A stretch of DNA of 23,451 nt from Candidatus Hermodarchaeota archaeon. GTDB taxonomy: Archaea > Asgardarchaeota > Hermodarchaeia > Hermodarchaeales > Hermodarchaeaceae. Location: assembly GCA_016840595.1 (NCBI GenBank), contig JAEOSA010000007.1:1-23451 (forward strand), read 5' to 3'. Numbering within the stretch: the stretch's first letter is position 1; every line of letters begins with the position of its first letter. The notes below the pieces were generated by a model. The model was not told where the DNA came from, made no database searches, and was given only the letters and a program-made list of their open reading frames with translations. Shown one piece after another: positions 1 through 7,450 of the stretch. A program made the translations under genes and the position numbers.

Positions 1-432
1 GAAAACATTCGCCGGGAATTCCATATTGCCTATATCTACGTCACCCACGACCTCTCTGTGGCAAGCTACATCGGCGATAAAATCTCCATCATGTACTTAG
101 GTAAAATCATGGAAAAGGGTACCATTAAAGAAGTTATCCATAGCGCGGTTCATCCTTACAGCCAAGCCCTCATTTCTGCTGTTCCATCCCCAGACCCAAC
201 TATTGACCGCAAACGCAAGATCCTACCTGGTGAACCCGGAAGCCCAATTAATACTCCACCAGGTTGTTTATTTGCTCCTCGCTGTGAATACGCCCAAGAT
301 AAATGCCGGCAAGACGAACCTCCCTTGGAAGAGGTTAGCCCTGGCCACTGGGTATCTTGTTGGTTCCCACGAGAGCCTTTGGAAATCAGCTACGACTTGG
401 CCCATGAACTAAAGGCAAAGGCTAAAACCTAA
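1..432 (+). CDS. Oligopeptide/dipeptide ABC transporter ATP-binding protein, C-terminal part
   Basis: The reading frame is open from the first base, so the gene starts before the window. The visible 143 residues begin near the end of the ABC ATPase domain: VTHDL carries the H-loop (switch) histidine, followed by the D-loop-distal segment ending in a typical IMYLGKIMEKG. From about HPYSQALISAVP onward the sequence is the oligopeptide-transporter C-terminal domain (oligo_HPY), with LPGEPGSPINTPPGCLFAPR and four cysteines in the spacing that binds an Fe-S cluster or metal in DppD/DppF-like subunits. The role is ATP hydrolysis on the cytoplasmic face of a peptide or sugar-oligomer importer. The Walker A, Q-loop and signature motif lie outside the window, as do the permeases, so the substrate cannot be told. 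DppD-type and DppF-type cannot be separated with certainty. Confidence 0.93.
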   Translation, partial: ENIRREFHIAYIYVTHDLSVASYIGDKISIMYLGKIMEKGTIKEVIHSAVHPYSQALISAVPSPDPTIDRKRKILPGEPGSPINTPPGCLFAPRCEYAQDKCRQDEPPLEEVSPGHWVSCWFPREPLEISYDLAHELKAKAKT

Positions 433-465
433 CATCCCCATTCCTTCACTGGTTGTGAGGCCACA

Positions 466-864
466 TTGGGAGACGATCCAATCCTCAAACAATTAGAGTA
501 CATTCTAGACTTGTTAAATACAATTTTAGACAAAATGGACGACATTGACCGACCAAAAGGCTCCAATGTCCTTTGGCGAGTTTTCTTTCCCTATGGCGAG
601 TTCGCCCGTCAAGGGCAAACCACAAAGGAAGCTGCAGCCATGATGGTTGATGTTCACCACCGATTAGAGGACATGATCAGTACACTCAAAAAACGTGCTC
701 ATCCCTTTTTAGTACAAATTCGTGAGCTCAACTATCTTGATTTAGAGGACATGAGCGAAAAGCTGATTGAACTGCCGGCACGCTACCAATACCTGGGTCC
801 TCAAGTTGACGAATTACGTTACAAGGTTGAACAAGTAATCAAAGAATACAAGACAAAAACCTAA
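466..864 (+). CDS. Small helical protein of unknown function
   Basis: A 132-residue protein I do not recognise. The start is a TTG preceded by GTGAGG with five bases of spacing; no ATG gives a sensible alternative. The N-terminus (about residues 5-25, ILKQLEYILDLLNTILDKMD) has a heptad-like hydrophobic pattern suggesting a short coiled coil. A central part contains FFPYGEFARQGQTTKEAAAM, and the C-terminal half is charged and helical, ending VEQVIKEYKTKT. There is no signal peptide, membrane segment or cysteine, so it is probably cytoplasmic. It follows the ABC transporter ATPase by 33 bases on the same strand and may be co-transcribed, but nothing in the sequence ties it to transport. Confidence 0.7.
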   Translation: MGDDPILKQLEYILDLLNTILDKMDDIDRPKGSNVLWRVFFPYGEFARQGQTTKEAAAMMVDVHHRLEDMISTLKKRAHPFLVQIRELNYLDLEDMSEKLIELPARYQYLGPQVDELRYKVEQVIKEYKTKT

Positions 865-952
865 GTAAACTTCTGTCAATGCGTGTCCTTCTATAAATTA
901 TTCATGATTGAAACTAATTTAGTTTAACAGCTCTGTATCAAGCGTTAACATA

Positions 953-2314
953 TCATTCAAGTTTCAAAGGCTTCGCATACGCTTGCATATCCAGAAAACC
1001 ATGTCCTGATACGTTGAATCCAATAACAGCGTCTTCACCCTTCTTCTTATATTCAAGGGCTTTGTCAATCGCAGCTGCAACACCATACGAAGATTCTGGT
1101 GCTGGAATAAATCCTTCAGCCTGGATGAACCGTCGGGCCTGAGAATAGACATGCACCTCATCGACAGGATATGCAACGGCATCCAGCATCCCGAGCTTCC
1201 GAACAGCGCTCATTATTGGAGCCGCAGCGGAATACCGAATCCCTTCTGCCCAAATTTCTGGCATTTCTACATCATGTCCGAGTGAATACATTTTCAGCAA
1301 CGGTGTCAGTCCAGCATGGTCCCCATGATCGTAGATGTATTTTCCTTCCACGAGGTTAGGTGAAGCCTCGCTTTGAGCCGCCAGGAAATTGCATTCACGT
1401 TTTCTTTGGAGGACTTCGCCGATGAAAGGTAGACTAAATCCACCAAAATTACTGCCACCACCAAAACAGCCAATGAGCAGGGTTGGTGTGTCTTCCGCTA
1501 GTTTGAATTGTTCTATGGTTTCGAGACCGATGACCGTTTGATGGAGTAACACGTGACTGAGAACACTGCCCAGACAATAGATGCTTCCATCTCTATTCAA
1601 GGCATCTTCAATTCCTTCACTAATAGCAATACCGAGACTGCCCACATGTTGTGGATTCTCTTTCAGGAGTTTCTTACCGAATTTGGTTTCTTTGCTAGGG
1701 GACGCAAAAACATCTGAACCGTACAGTTGCATGAGCGTTCGTCGACCCGGTTTCCAGCGATAAGCAGCCCGGACCCAAAAAACCCGGCATTTTAACCCAT
1801 TCAGTGAAGCAGCATAAGAAAGGGCTGAACCCCACTGACCGGCCCCAGTCTCTGTTGTAACTTCTAAAAACCCCTCCTTGGCAGCATAATACGTCTGAGC
1901 CAATGCTGTATTAACCTTATGCGAACCCGTAGGAGAAAGATCCTCTCGTTTGTAATACAGACGAATGGTATCAGGTAATTTCAGTGCTTTTTCTAAACGC
2001 AATGCCCGCATAAGTGGGCGAGGACGACCCGCTTGAATAAACAACTCTCGAATTCCTTGGGGAATATCAATCCAACGTTCCGTCGAATTCTCTTGTCCGA
2101 GAACAGTTTTTAACAGGAACTTCGGTAACATATCCAACCGTGAAGGGCCTTCCTCGGGGTCCTTGGGAGGCGGTAAGGGCTCAGGTAGGTCCGCAGCAAG
2201 ATTATACCAACGTCGTGGTAGCTCATCTACAGGTAAATTAAACTGATTCACAATTTTGGGCATGACTAACGCCTTCATACTGAAATTAATTTTCTTCTCC
2301 CCTACTGCATCCAT
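953..2314 (-). CDS. trpB2: TrpB2-type tryptophan synthase beta chain (PLP enzyme)
   Basis: A 453-residue fold-type II PLP enzyme that joins indole and L-serine to form tryptophan. The catalytic lysine is K133 in SPTGSHKVN, the catalytic glutamate is E155 in ETGAGQWG, and the PLP-phosphate loop is GCFGGGSNFGG at 282-292. The W in GAGQWG, the long N-terminal extension (first 95 residues, with PRRWYNLAADLPEPLPPP) and the length above 440 residues point to the TrpB2 subfamily and not to canonical TrpB1 of about 400 residues. No trpA or other trp gene is next to it, as is common for TrpB2, which is thought to salvage indole or work with a distant TrpA. The ATG at 2314 touches an upstream GTGA; ATGs at residues 13 and 18 are alternatives. 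It is divergent from the small GTPase gene. Confidence 0.93.
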   Translation of the reverse strand: MDAVGEKKINFSMKALVMPKIVNQFNLPVDELPRRWYNLAADLPEPLPPPKDPEEGPSRLDMLPKFLLKTVLGQENSTERWIDIPQGIRELFIQAGRPRPLMRALRLEKALKLPDTIRLYYKREDLSPTGSHKVNTALAQTYYAAKEGFLEVTTETGAGQWGSALSYAASLNGLKCRVFWVRAAYRWKPGRRTLMQLYGSDVFASPSKETKFGKKLLKENPQHVGSLGIAISEGIEDALNRDGSIYCLGSVLSHVLLHQTVIGLETIEQFKLAEDTPTLLIGCFGGGSNFGGFSLPFIGEVLQRKRECNFLAAQSEASPNLVEGKYIYDHGDHAGLTPLLKMYSLGHDVEMPEIWAEGIRYSAAAPIMSAVRKLGMLDAVAYPVDEVHVYSQARRFIQAEGFIPAPESSYGVAAAIDKALEYKKKGEDAVIGFNVSGHGFLDMQAYAKPLKLE

Positions 2315-2493
2315 TCACTAAAAAGGACTTTCGCCTTGAACGAAAAATCCCTGTTCAACACCTCTTCTCCGATAGCGGACCGCTCAAAATCTTAATGATA
2401 TCAAAAACTTCAGTACCTGCCTAGAATTCTACACGAAGCACTTAAAGGTAAATGTGCAAGTGGTAGATTAGGAACCCCGAGGGTGAAATCTGA

Positions 2494-3045
2494 ATGGAAG
2501 AACTCGCCGAAGTCGTCTATAAAGTCATAGTTGTGGGCGATGCAGGAGTTGGAAAGACTTCCCTTGCACGCCGATATACCACTGGCCAATTTGATGAAAG
2601 CTACCTCTTTACACTGGGTGTAGACTTTTTCACAAAACAAATCACTCTGAAAGACAAATTCAATATCAAACTCGTCATCTATGATACCGGAGGTCAAGAA
2701 CGCTTTGACTTCATCCGCGGACTATACTTCGAAGGTGCAGCTGGCGCTGTCATTGCCTATGATATTACCGACAGACAATCATTTGACAGGATTGATCATT
2801 GGATCCAGCAAGTCTATCAACGCTGTGAGGGAATACCCCTCCTTCTTGTAGCATGTAAAACAGATTTAGAAGATAAGCGAGTGGTCTCAAAAGACGAGGG
2901 TGAAAAACGATCCAAAGCGGAAAAGATGATTTTCCTTGAAAGCAGTGCCAAGGACGATATTCACGTAAGTGATGTATTCACTTCACTTGCTGAGAAAATC
3001 TGGGAATCTTTCGAAAAGTCCGGAAAACCCTGGGACAAAATTTAG
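2494..3045 (+). CDS. Rab/Ras-like small GTPase, eukaryote-type
   Basis: A 183-residue protein that is one G domain. G1 is GDAGVGKTS at 15-23; the G2 threonine is T40 in LFTLGVDF; G3 is DTGGQE at 64-69, keeping the catalytic glutamine Q68; G4 is CKTD at 121-124; G5 is SAK at 151-153. The pattern around G3 (YDTGGQERFDFIRGLYFEG) and AYDITDRQSFDRI is Rab/Ras-like. Two departures stand out: Asn of NKxD is Cys121, and the Ala of DTAGQ is Gly66. The C-terminus (GKPWDKI) has no cysteine, so there is no prenylation motif; membrane attachment would need another partner. The ATG has a good ribosome site (GAGGGTG, about eight bases upstream). Such GTPases are abundant in Asgard archaea; the cellular process is unknown. 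It is convergent with the zinc-ribbon gene 15 bases away. Confidence 0.93.
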   Translation: MEELAEVVYKVIVVGDAGVGKTSLARRYTTGQFDESYLFTLGVDFFTKQITLKDKFNIKLVIYDTGGQERFDFIRGLYFEGAAGAVIAYDITDRQSFDRIDHWIQQVYQRCEGIPLLLVACKTDLEDKRVVSKDEGEKRSKAEKMIFLESSAKDDIHVSDVFTSLAEKIWESFEKSGKPWDKI

Positions 3046-3060
3046 TATCCCATCACAAGC

Positions 3061-4113
3061 TCATTTTTTTAAAATTGTTCCTTCAACTTTCTTAATGAGG
3101 GATTCTGCAATAGGTCGATTTAGAACAAGTCTATCCATATTGCGATAAGCTGCTTCATCAGGTTGAAATTGTGAACCACATTCAGTACAAAGAAGGGTGA
3201 CAACGGGTTCACTAGTTGTATGCTGACAGGTCATACATGAATAGAAGAGCTCCATTGGTTTCTTTGAAGCACTACTCTCGACCTCATCTGAGTCAGGTGA
3301 AGCAGGAAATCGAACGACATCCAAGGCGGTAACGCTGCACTTGGGACAGGCAAGGCGACTAACGACTTTAAATCCAAGACAAATCGGACAATGGGTCACG
3401 CCCACTACCGGCTCGCTCGTGAAGATCCCTGCAAGAGTCAGTTTCTCAAGAAAAAGTCGGGTATCATAGCTATCGAGCCCGGTCAAATGATCTGCTGCAG
3501 GATATGTTGTGCCAATTTCAAAGTTGAAGTGAGGATCAAAGAAATTGATTTCTAAGTCAATCATCTCTTTCAGAAAATCAGTTGTTTTTTTCGACGTAAG
3601 AAGGTCAGCAACTGGTGAACTCTGAATTTCAACAATGAGCTCACGATGAAGGTTCTTCCAGTCTTCGGTTTTCGGGTTGTCACCGAGTTTATTTGAGTGC
3701 AAGGTTTTTTTCATGGGCTCTCGGAGTGGACCGATAGGTTCGTCAGGTCCGAGGAGAAGTGCAATAATCCAGGGTGGAAAGACGTAAGTTGCCCATGTTC
3801 GGTTACTGACATGGACACCACGAAAACCTTCACGGAATAAGTTGTGAGTTGCGAAAATTGCGAGTACTTCCTGGTGGGTAACCTCACCAATGCTGTCACT
3901 TCGGTAGACATGTTGTGGTCCAATTTTAGGGTCCATGCGGAAGACTGCGAATCCTTTTATCACGGTCTGTATTCCCCTGTACCGTAAACTCCTTTCATAG
4001 ACACTTGTACAAAGTCTAATAAAGAGTCTTTCGTCCCAAGATTCTCCAAGGGAAGAATTCCGTTTTTTCAGTAATTCAAGTATTTTCACTATGTGCCGTA
4101 CACTTAAAATCAT
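3061..4113 (-). CDS. Double zinc-ribbon protein, possibly with a TackOD1-like output domain
   Basis: A 350-residue protein of unknown function. The C-terminal third carries two four-cysteine zinc ribbons: C242/C245 with C256/C259 (HCPICLG and ACPKCS), and C293/C296 with C309/C312 (CMTCQH and CTECGS). Just before the first ribbon, SYDTRLFLEKLTLAGIF reads like the recognition part of a winged helix. This order (helix pair, CPxC ribbon, linker, second ribbon, then PDEAAYRNMDRLVLN) resembles the archaeal TackOD1 signalling output domain; that is my inference. The N-terminal part (residues 50-115, beginning KGFAVFRMDPKIGPQHVY) could be a sensor or longin-like fold, but I cannot assign it. The GGGTGA ribosome site touches the ATG at 4113, so GTG at codon 9 is also possible. 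It is divergent from the phosphodiesterase gene. Confidence 0.75.
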   Translation of the reverse strand: MILSVRHIVKILELLKKRNSSLGESWDERLFIRLCTSVYERSLRYRGIQTVIKGFAVFRMDPKIGPQHVYRSDSIGEVTHQEVLAIFATHNLFREGFRGVHVSNRTWATYVFPPWIIALLLGPDEPIGPLREPMKKTLHSNKLGDNPKTEDWKNLHRELIVEIQSSPVADLLTSKKTTDFLKEMIDLEINFFDPHFNFEIGTTYPAADHLTGLDSYDTRLFLEKLTLAGIFTSEPVVGVTHCPICLGFKVVSRLACPKCSVTALDVVRFPASPDSDEVESSASKKPMELFYSCMTCQHTTSEPVVTLLCTECGSQFQPDEAAYRNMDRLVLNRPIAESLIKKVEGTILKK

Positions 4114-4160
4114 TCACCCATATTGCTTACAGCCAAGTTGACTTGAATGGGGACTCCATT

Positions 4161-5447
4161 ATGTCGTTGTTTCACACACCACTGGCGGGTACTGAAGATC
4201 TCTATGCACCAAATTACCATCTGAATATCTATCGCGTTTTACCTACTGCCTTACGGTGCATGGGAGTAACTGTTGCACGAGATGATCTTTTCGACCAACC
4301 TAATGTGATGAGCCATCTCAAACAGAATAAGGCCTTAGACGCAGAAAGAGTCGTCGTATGTATCATAGACAGTCTAGGCTCCCAGAATGTTCCCGGAACA
4401 AAACTAGAAACATTTCTCAATGATATGAACGCTGTGTCGTTGAGTAGCACTTTCCCAACGATTACATCAGCCGCCATTCCCAGTATCAACTTCGGGGTTC
4501 CTCCAACCACGCATGGAATCCTTGGTCACGTAATCTATTTCTCAGAATACGGGGCGCTCATTGACACCCTCAGAATGTCAGGATACAAACTCCGATATCG
4601 TGATGCGATTCCGTATGCGGGTATCGATGTTCGGGCACTTCTTTGGGCTGAAGGAATTCCAGAAATCCTCCAAAAATTGCATCCCTCCCTTGTCGTTGCC
4701 GAAGGCTTGCCAGGGGCCATTCCAGGTACTGGGCTTGGACGGTTCTACGTTCAAAGAGAAAACCTTGTCCCTTTTAACGGATTCATAGACGCCTTTGGAA
4801 TGGCACGCCGCGTCTTCAATCACTATCAAAATCACAAGCTCTTTATTACCCTCTATTTCCCCCAAATCGATAATCTGACACACAAATACGGACCCAGTTC
4901 TCCTGAATACAAAGCTGGATGTAATGCATTCCATCGACAACTCCATGCTTTCCTTGAAAGCCTCCCTGCATCTGAAGCAAAACGCACTACCATCATATTA
5001 TGTTCTGATCATGGTCAAAACCCACTTCGAAAAAACCAGACAATTCTACTTACTCAAGACCAACTTGAAGAAGTCAAGAGTACACTCAAAGTGCCACCAG
5101 GTCATTCTGGTCGTGTCACCCACTTTTATTGTAAATCCGCCAGTAAACGACGAAAATTAAAATCTTGGCTTTTGGAAAAAGTTGAGGATAAGGCACTAAT
5201 TTTTGATGCAAAAGATCTTGACCAGGCTCAGCTTCTTCCAGTTCAAAGTTCAAAACGAGTAATCCAACGACTTGGGGATCTGTTGCTTATAGCTCGCGAT
5301 GGTGCGCAACTAATAGTCGAAAGAGAAGATGATTCAAGTAAGCCTTGGGGGCTTCTTCCTAATCAAGGATTCTTGGCTAGTCATGGATCGCTCACTTCGG
5401 ACGAGCTATTAACACCTTTTATTGCATTCAATGCCGCTGAACCTTAA
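4161..5447 (+). CDS. Type I phosphodiesterase / nucleotide pyrophosphatase family (alkaline phosphatase superfamily)
   Basis: A metal-dependent phosphoesterase. Numbering from a possible upstream TTG at 4143, the metal ligands and nucleophile are recognisable: D76 in VVCIIDSLGS, the nucleophile candidate T108 in STFPTITSAA followed by GVPPTTHGILGHV, D243 and H247 in FPQIDNLTHKYG, D289-H290 in ILCSDHGQNP, and H414 in LASHGSLTSDE. This is the two-metal arrangement of NPP-type enzymes, including the diagnostic FPTxT. I prefer ATG 4161 (428 residues), with a GGGG element eight bases before it. There is no signal peptide or membrane helix, so unlike most NPP relatives it is probably cytoplasmic. 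The substrate (nucleotide, phosphodiester or phosphonate) cannot be read from the sequence. It is divergent from the zinc-ribbon gene. Confidence 0.87.
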   Translation: MSLFHTPLAGTEDLYAPNYHLNIYRVLPTALRCMGVTVARDDLFDQPNVMSHLKQNKALDAERVVVCIIDSLGSQNVPGTKLETFLNDMNAVSLSSTFPTITSAAIPSINFGVPPTTHGILGHVIYFSEYGALIDTLRMSGYKLRYRDAIPYAGIDVRALLWAEGIPEILQKLHPSLVVAEGLPGAIPGTGLGRFYVQRENLVPFNGFIDAFGMARRVFNHYQNHKLFITLYFPQIDNLTHKYGPSSPEYKAGCNAFHRQLHAFLESLPASEAKRTTIILCSDHGQNPLRKNQTILLTQDQLEEVKSTLKVPPGHSGRVTHFYCKSASKRRKLKSWLLEKVEDKALIFDAKDLDQAQLLPVQSSKRVIQRLGDLLLIARDGAQLIVEREDDSSKPWGLLPNQGFLASHGSLTSDELLTPFIAFNAAEP

Positions 5448-5602
5448 GAAGAAGGAAATTTAACTCATCATTAAAGAAAATCATCGTGTATCTCATTGAG
5501 CGATCTTGAAATTAGATATTATCAAAAAATGTGTCACAAAAGCGCAAGCTATTAAACACTCAAATAAAAACACACAAAACATAATTAGAATCGTGATAAT
5601 AG

Positions 5603-6061
5603 ATGAAATTTCCCCAAGTCGTCGGAAAAGACCTAAATGGTGTTCCCCACATCATCCCAGAAAAATTAAAAGGCAAACTCAATTTTCTCGTAGTAGCATT
5701 TCAACAATGGCAAGTACGACCCATTGAAACTTGGGCACCATTTCTCCAAACACTCGTGACAGAACATCAACAAATCCAATTCTATGAATTACCTACGCTT
5801 CGAAAATTCAATGTGCTTTCTCAATGGATAATTGACAGTGGTATGAGAGACGGAATTCGTGACGAAGAAGCTCGAGCTAGAACAATTACCCTCTACATTG
5901 ACAAAGAGGAATTTACCAAAGCATTAGATATCCCCACTGAAGACACGATCTACCTCTTCTTAATCGATTGTGATGGCAATATCCTCTGGCGAGACACTGG
6001 AGTGTTTTCAGAGGAAAAGGAGACTGCGGTTTTAAATGCAATCTCTGAAAATGAAACCTAA
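5603..6061 (+). CDS. Thioredoxin-fold protein without redox cysteines (ATP10/redoxin-like)
   Basis: A 152-residue protein with the layout of a redoxin-like thioredoxin fold: LNFLVVAFQQWQ as the first core strand, a helix, IQFYELPTL as a second strand, then TITLYIDKEEFTKALDI and TIYLFLIDCDGNILWRDTG, the closing strand pair of AhpC/TSA and ATP10-like proteins. The position normally holding the peroxidatic cysteine or CxxC (after VVAFQQWQ) has none; the only cysteine is C123 in the terminal strand. A peroxidase or disulfide reductase role is therefore unlikely, and a chaperone-like or binding role is more plausible. Start at ATG 5603; no strong ribosome site is visible. It lies 104 bases upstream of the rhodopsin gene on the same strand, but the rhodopsin appears to have its own promoter. 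Confidence 0.65.
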   Translation: MKFPQVVGKDLNGVPHIIPEKLKGKLNFLVVAFQQWQVRPIETWAPFLQTLVTEHQQIQFYELPTLRKFNVLSQWIIDSGMRDGIRDEEARARTITLYIDKEEFTKALDIPTEDTIYLFLIDCDGNILWRDTGVFSEEKETAVLNAISENET

Positions 6062-6108
6062 CACAAATCCTTATCCCAGTTCCCCTATTAACTCCGTCCA
6101 TTGCTAGA

Positions 6109-6156
6109 TTTTATAATAGGTTTGCACTCTATTTTCATCTCCCAAATTAAAAGGAG
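6109..6156 (+). promoter_or_regulatory. Candidate promoter and ribosome site of the rhodopsin gene
   Basis: TTTTATAATA at 6109-6118 fits an archaeal TATA box and would place transcription start near 6140. AAGGAG at 6151-6156 is a strong ribosome site nine bases before ATG 6166, the best in this part of the window. The start position is inferred. Confidence 0.4.
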
Positions 6157-6165
6157 AAATGAAAA

Positions 6166-6804
6166 ATGGCTGGTGAAGAATTACTCGTCTTTTGGATTAT
6201 GGCTGCAATTTTTGGAATCGCAACAGTAATGTTTTCATTACTTTCGATCCGCTCTGGAACCAATGAATTCCTTTCACTCGTTGACATCATAGTTGCCTTC
6301 GTTACCACAATATCGTATGTTCTAATGGCACTCGGTTTCCTGACAGTCACATCAATCTTTGGTGAACCAATTTACTGGAGCCGCTGGCTCTTTTACATGG
6401 CAAGTTGTAGTTTGCTAACCGTATCGGTTGCAGTTGTTGTGAAAAATACACAACCAGTAACCCTTGCTAAAATTCCTATCCTGACGATGCTTGTAATGTT
6501 CTGTGGATTTCTGGCCGCTTTTATTACAGGCATCGAACGGTGGTGGTTTTTCGCTTTTAGTTCTATTGCCTACATTGCTCTACTCATCACTTTATTCAAA
6601 GGTGTCCCAAGAGATGGAATGAATTCGCAACTTATGTGGTTCATTATTATCTTCTGGTCACTCTTCCCACTAGTGTTCCTTCTTGCGCCAACAGGATTCG
6701 GTCTAATCACGACATTCATAGCTGCAATAATCTATGCCGCTTTAGATGTGATCACAAAACTCATTTACGGACTTATCATCCTCTTCCGGGTAAAAACAGC
6801 ATAA
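6166..6804 (+). CDS. Schizorhodopsin-type microbial rhodopsin with variant FSE motif
   Basis: A 212-residue seven-helix membrane protein, short like other schizorhodopsins. The retinal Schiff-base lysine is K198 in helix G (YAALDVITKLIYG), with D194 as the bacteriorhodopsin D212 equivalent. Helix F has WSLFPLVFLLAPTGFG, matching the retinal-pocket W182-Y185-P186 region (here W164, F167, P168). Helix C reads RWLFYMASCSLLTVS: R73 aligns with R82, and F76, Y77, S80 and C81 match the RxxFYxxSC pattern of schizorhodopsins, where Phe and Ser replace the pump residues D85 and T89. The third FSE residue, normally Glu at the D96 position, is Ser87 here. Schizorhodopsins are light-driven inward proton pumps; without the Glu this one may pump differently or act as a sensor. 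F129 at the BR W138 position leaves no opening for a carotenoid antenna. The ATG has a strong ribosome site. Confidence 0.92.
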   Translation: MAGEELLVFWIMAAIFGIATVMFSLLSIRSGTNEFLSLVDIIVAFVTTISYVLMALGFLTVTSIFGEPIYWSRWLFYMASCSLLTVSVAVVVKNTQPVTLAKIPILTMLVMFCGFLAAFITGIERWWFFAFSSIAYIALLITLFKGVPRDGMNSQLMWFIIIFWSLFPLVFLLAPTGFGLITTFIAAIIYAALDVITKLIYGLIILFRVKTA

Positions 6805-6847
6805 TTAGTTGGACGCAGTTAGTTCCTTGTCCCTTAGGAAATGTTCG

Positions 6848-6862
6848 GGTGGAGTCGCCACC
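6848..6862 (+). other. Short GC-rich hairpin downstream of the rhodopsin gene
   Basis: GGTGG-AGTCG-CCACC forms a five-base-pair perfect stem 44 bases after the rhodopsin stop. It could assist termination or mRNA stability, but no T tract follows directly. The rest of 6805-7048 holds no gene that I can see and no tRNA features. Confidence 0.25.
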
Positions 6863-6954
6863 TCTCGATTTAGTGCATTTTGACTGGCTAGGGGTGATGT
6901 TATAGTAATCAACAACGCGCACTATTAACTTAGATATTTTTTTAATTAAGAATA

Positions 6955-7041
6955 ATATTTAAATACCACTTAGGGTCTTAACAGTGTTAATTCCGAGAAT
7001 GGTTGAATAAAATCATCCCCGGGTCCAAAATTTTAGGATGG
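6955..7041 (+). promoter_or_regulatory. Candidate promoter and ribosome site of the FAS1 gene
   Basis: ATATTTAAATA at 6955-6965, in a very AT-rich stretch, is a strong archaeal TATA-box candidate; transcription would start near 6990 and give a leader of about 60 bases. AGGATGG at 7035-7041 is the likely ribosome site for ATG 7049. Confidence 0.4.
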
Positions 7042-7048
7042 ATAAAAC

Positions 7049-7450
7049 ATGGAAAATATTGTAAAAATTGCAAAAGATGCAGGCCAGTTTAATACTCTAT
7101 TAACGGCTGCTACCGCGGCTGGATTAGCCGAAACGTTGTCGAATGATGGACCCTTTACTGTATTCGCTCCAACTGACGATGCCTTCAGCGCGCTCCCAGA
7201 GGGCACGGTTGAAGCTCTTCTAAAAGACACGGAAAAGCTGAAAGCGATTCTCCTCTACCATGTCGTAGCAGGGAAATACAAGGCCGAAGACGTCGTCAGT
7301 AAAGACGAAATAAAAACGGTCCAGGGCCAAAGTATCCATATTGACACCTCAGATGGTGTTAAAGTCGATGATGCCCATGTCATCAAAGCTGACATTGAAG
7401 CTGGGAACGGCGTGATCCACGTCATTGATAAAGTGATTTTGCCCAATTAG
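7049..7450 (+). CDS. Single-domain fasciclin (FAS1) protein, no signal peptide
   Basis: A 133-residue protein that is a single FAS1 domain. The conserved H1 region is [15 protein letters not shown] (about residues 36-50), the central YH motif is in [12 protein letters not shown], and the H2 region is [13 protein letters not shown] at the C-terminus. FAS1 domains usually mediate adhesion or ligand binding outside the cell, and some bacterial and archaeal forms are secreted with a lipobox or signal peptide. Here the protein starts [14 protein letters not shown] directly in the domain, so it is probably cytoplasmic or exported in a non-classical way. The start has a clear ribosome site, which argues against a missed N-terminus. 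It has its own promoter and is followed by two hairpins, so it is probably monocistronic. Confidence 0.9.
   Translation: MENIVKIAKDAGQFNTLLTAATAAGLAETLSNDGPFTVFAPTDDAFSALPEGTVEALLKDTEKLKAILLYHVVAGKYKAEDVVSKDEIKTVQGQSIHIDTSDGVKVDDAHVIKADIEAGNGVIHVIDKVILPN

Noticed and set aside
3061..4113. Longin or roadblock domain in the N-terminal half of the zinc-ribbon protein.
   Set aside because: The stretch AVFRMDPKIGPQHVY is only suggestive and no full strand-helix order could be matched by eye.
4578..4946. A 122-residue minus-strand frame inside the phosphodiesterase gene.
   Set aside because: It lies antisense to conserved active-site regions and resembles no protein, so it is a shadow frame.
6166..6804. 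Rhodopsin as a heliorhodopsin or a proton-pumping proteorhodopsin.
   Set aside because: The helix C pattern RxxFYxxSC lacks the D85/T89 pump residues and the heliorhodopsin glutamate, and the length of 212 fits schizorhodopsin.
6166..6804. Carotenoid antenna bound to the rhodopsin, as in xanthorhodopsin.
   Set aside because: The position needing Gly for the side opening (BR W138 equivalent) is Phe129.
6805..7048. A tRNA or other small RNA in the gap after the rhodopsin gene.
   Set aside because: No T-loop or anticodon arm can be built; only a five-base-pair hairpin was found.
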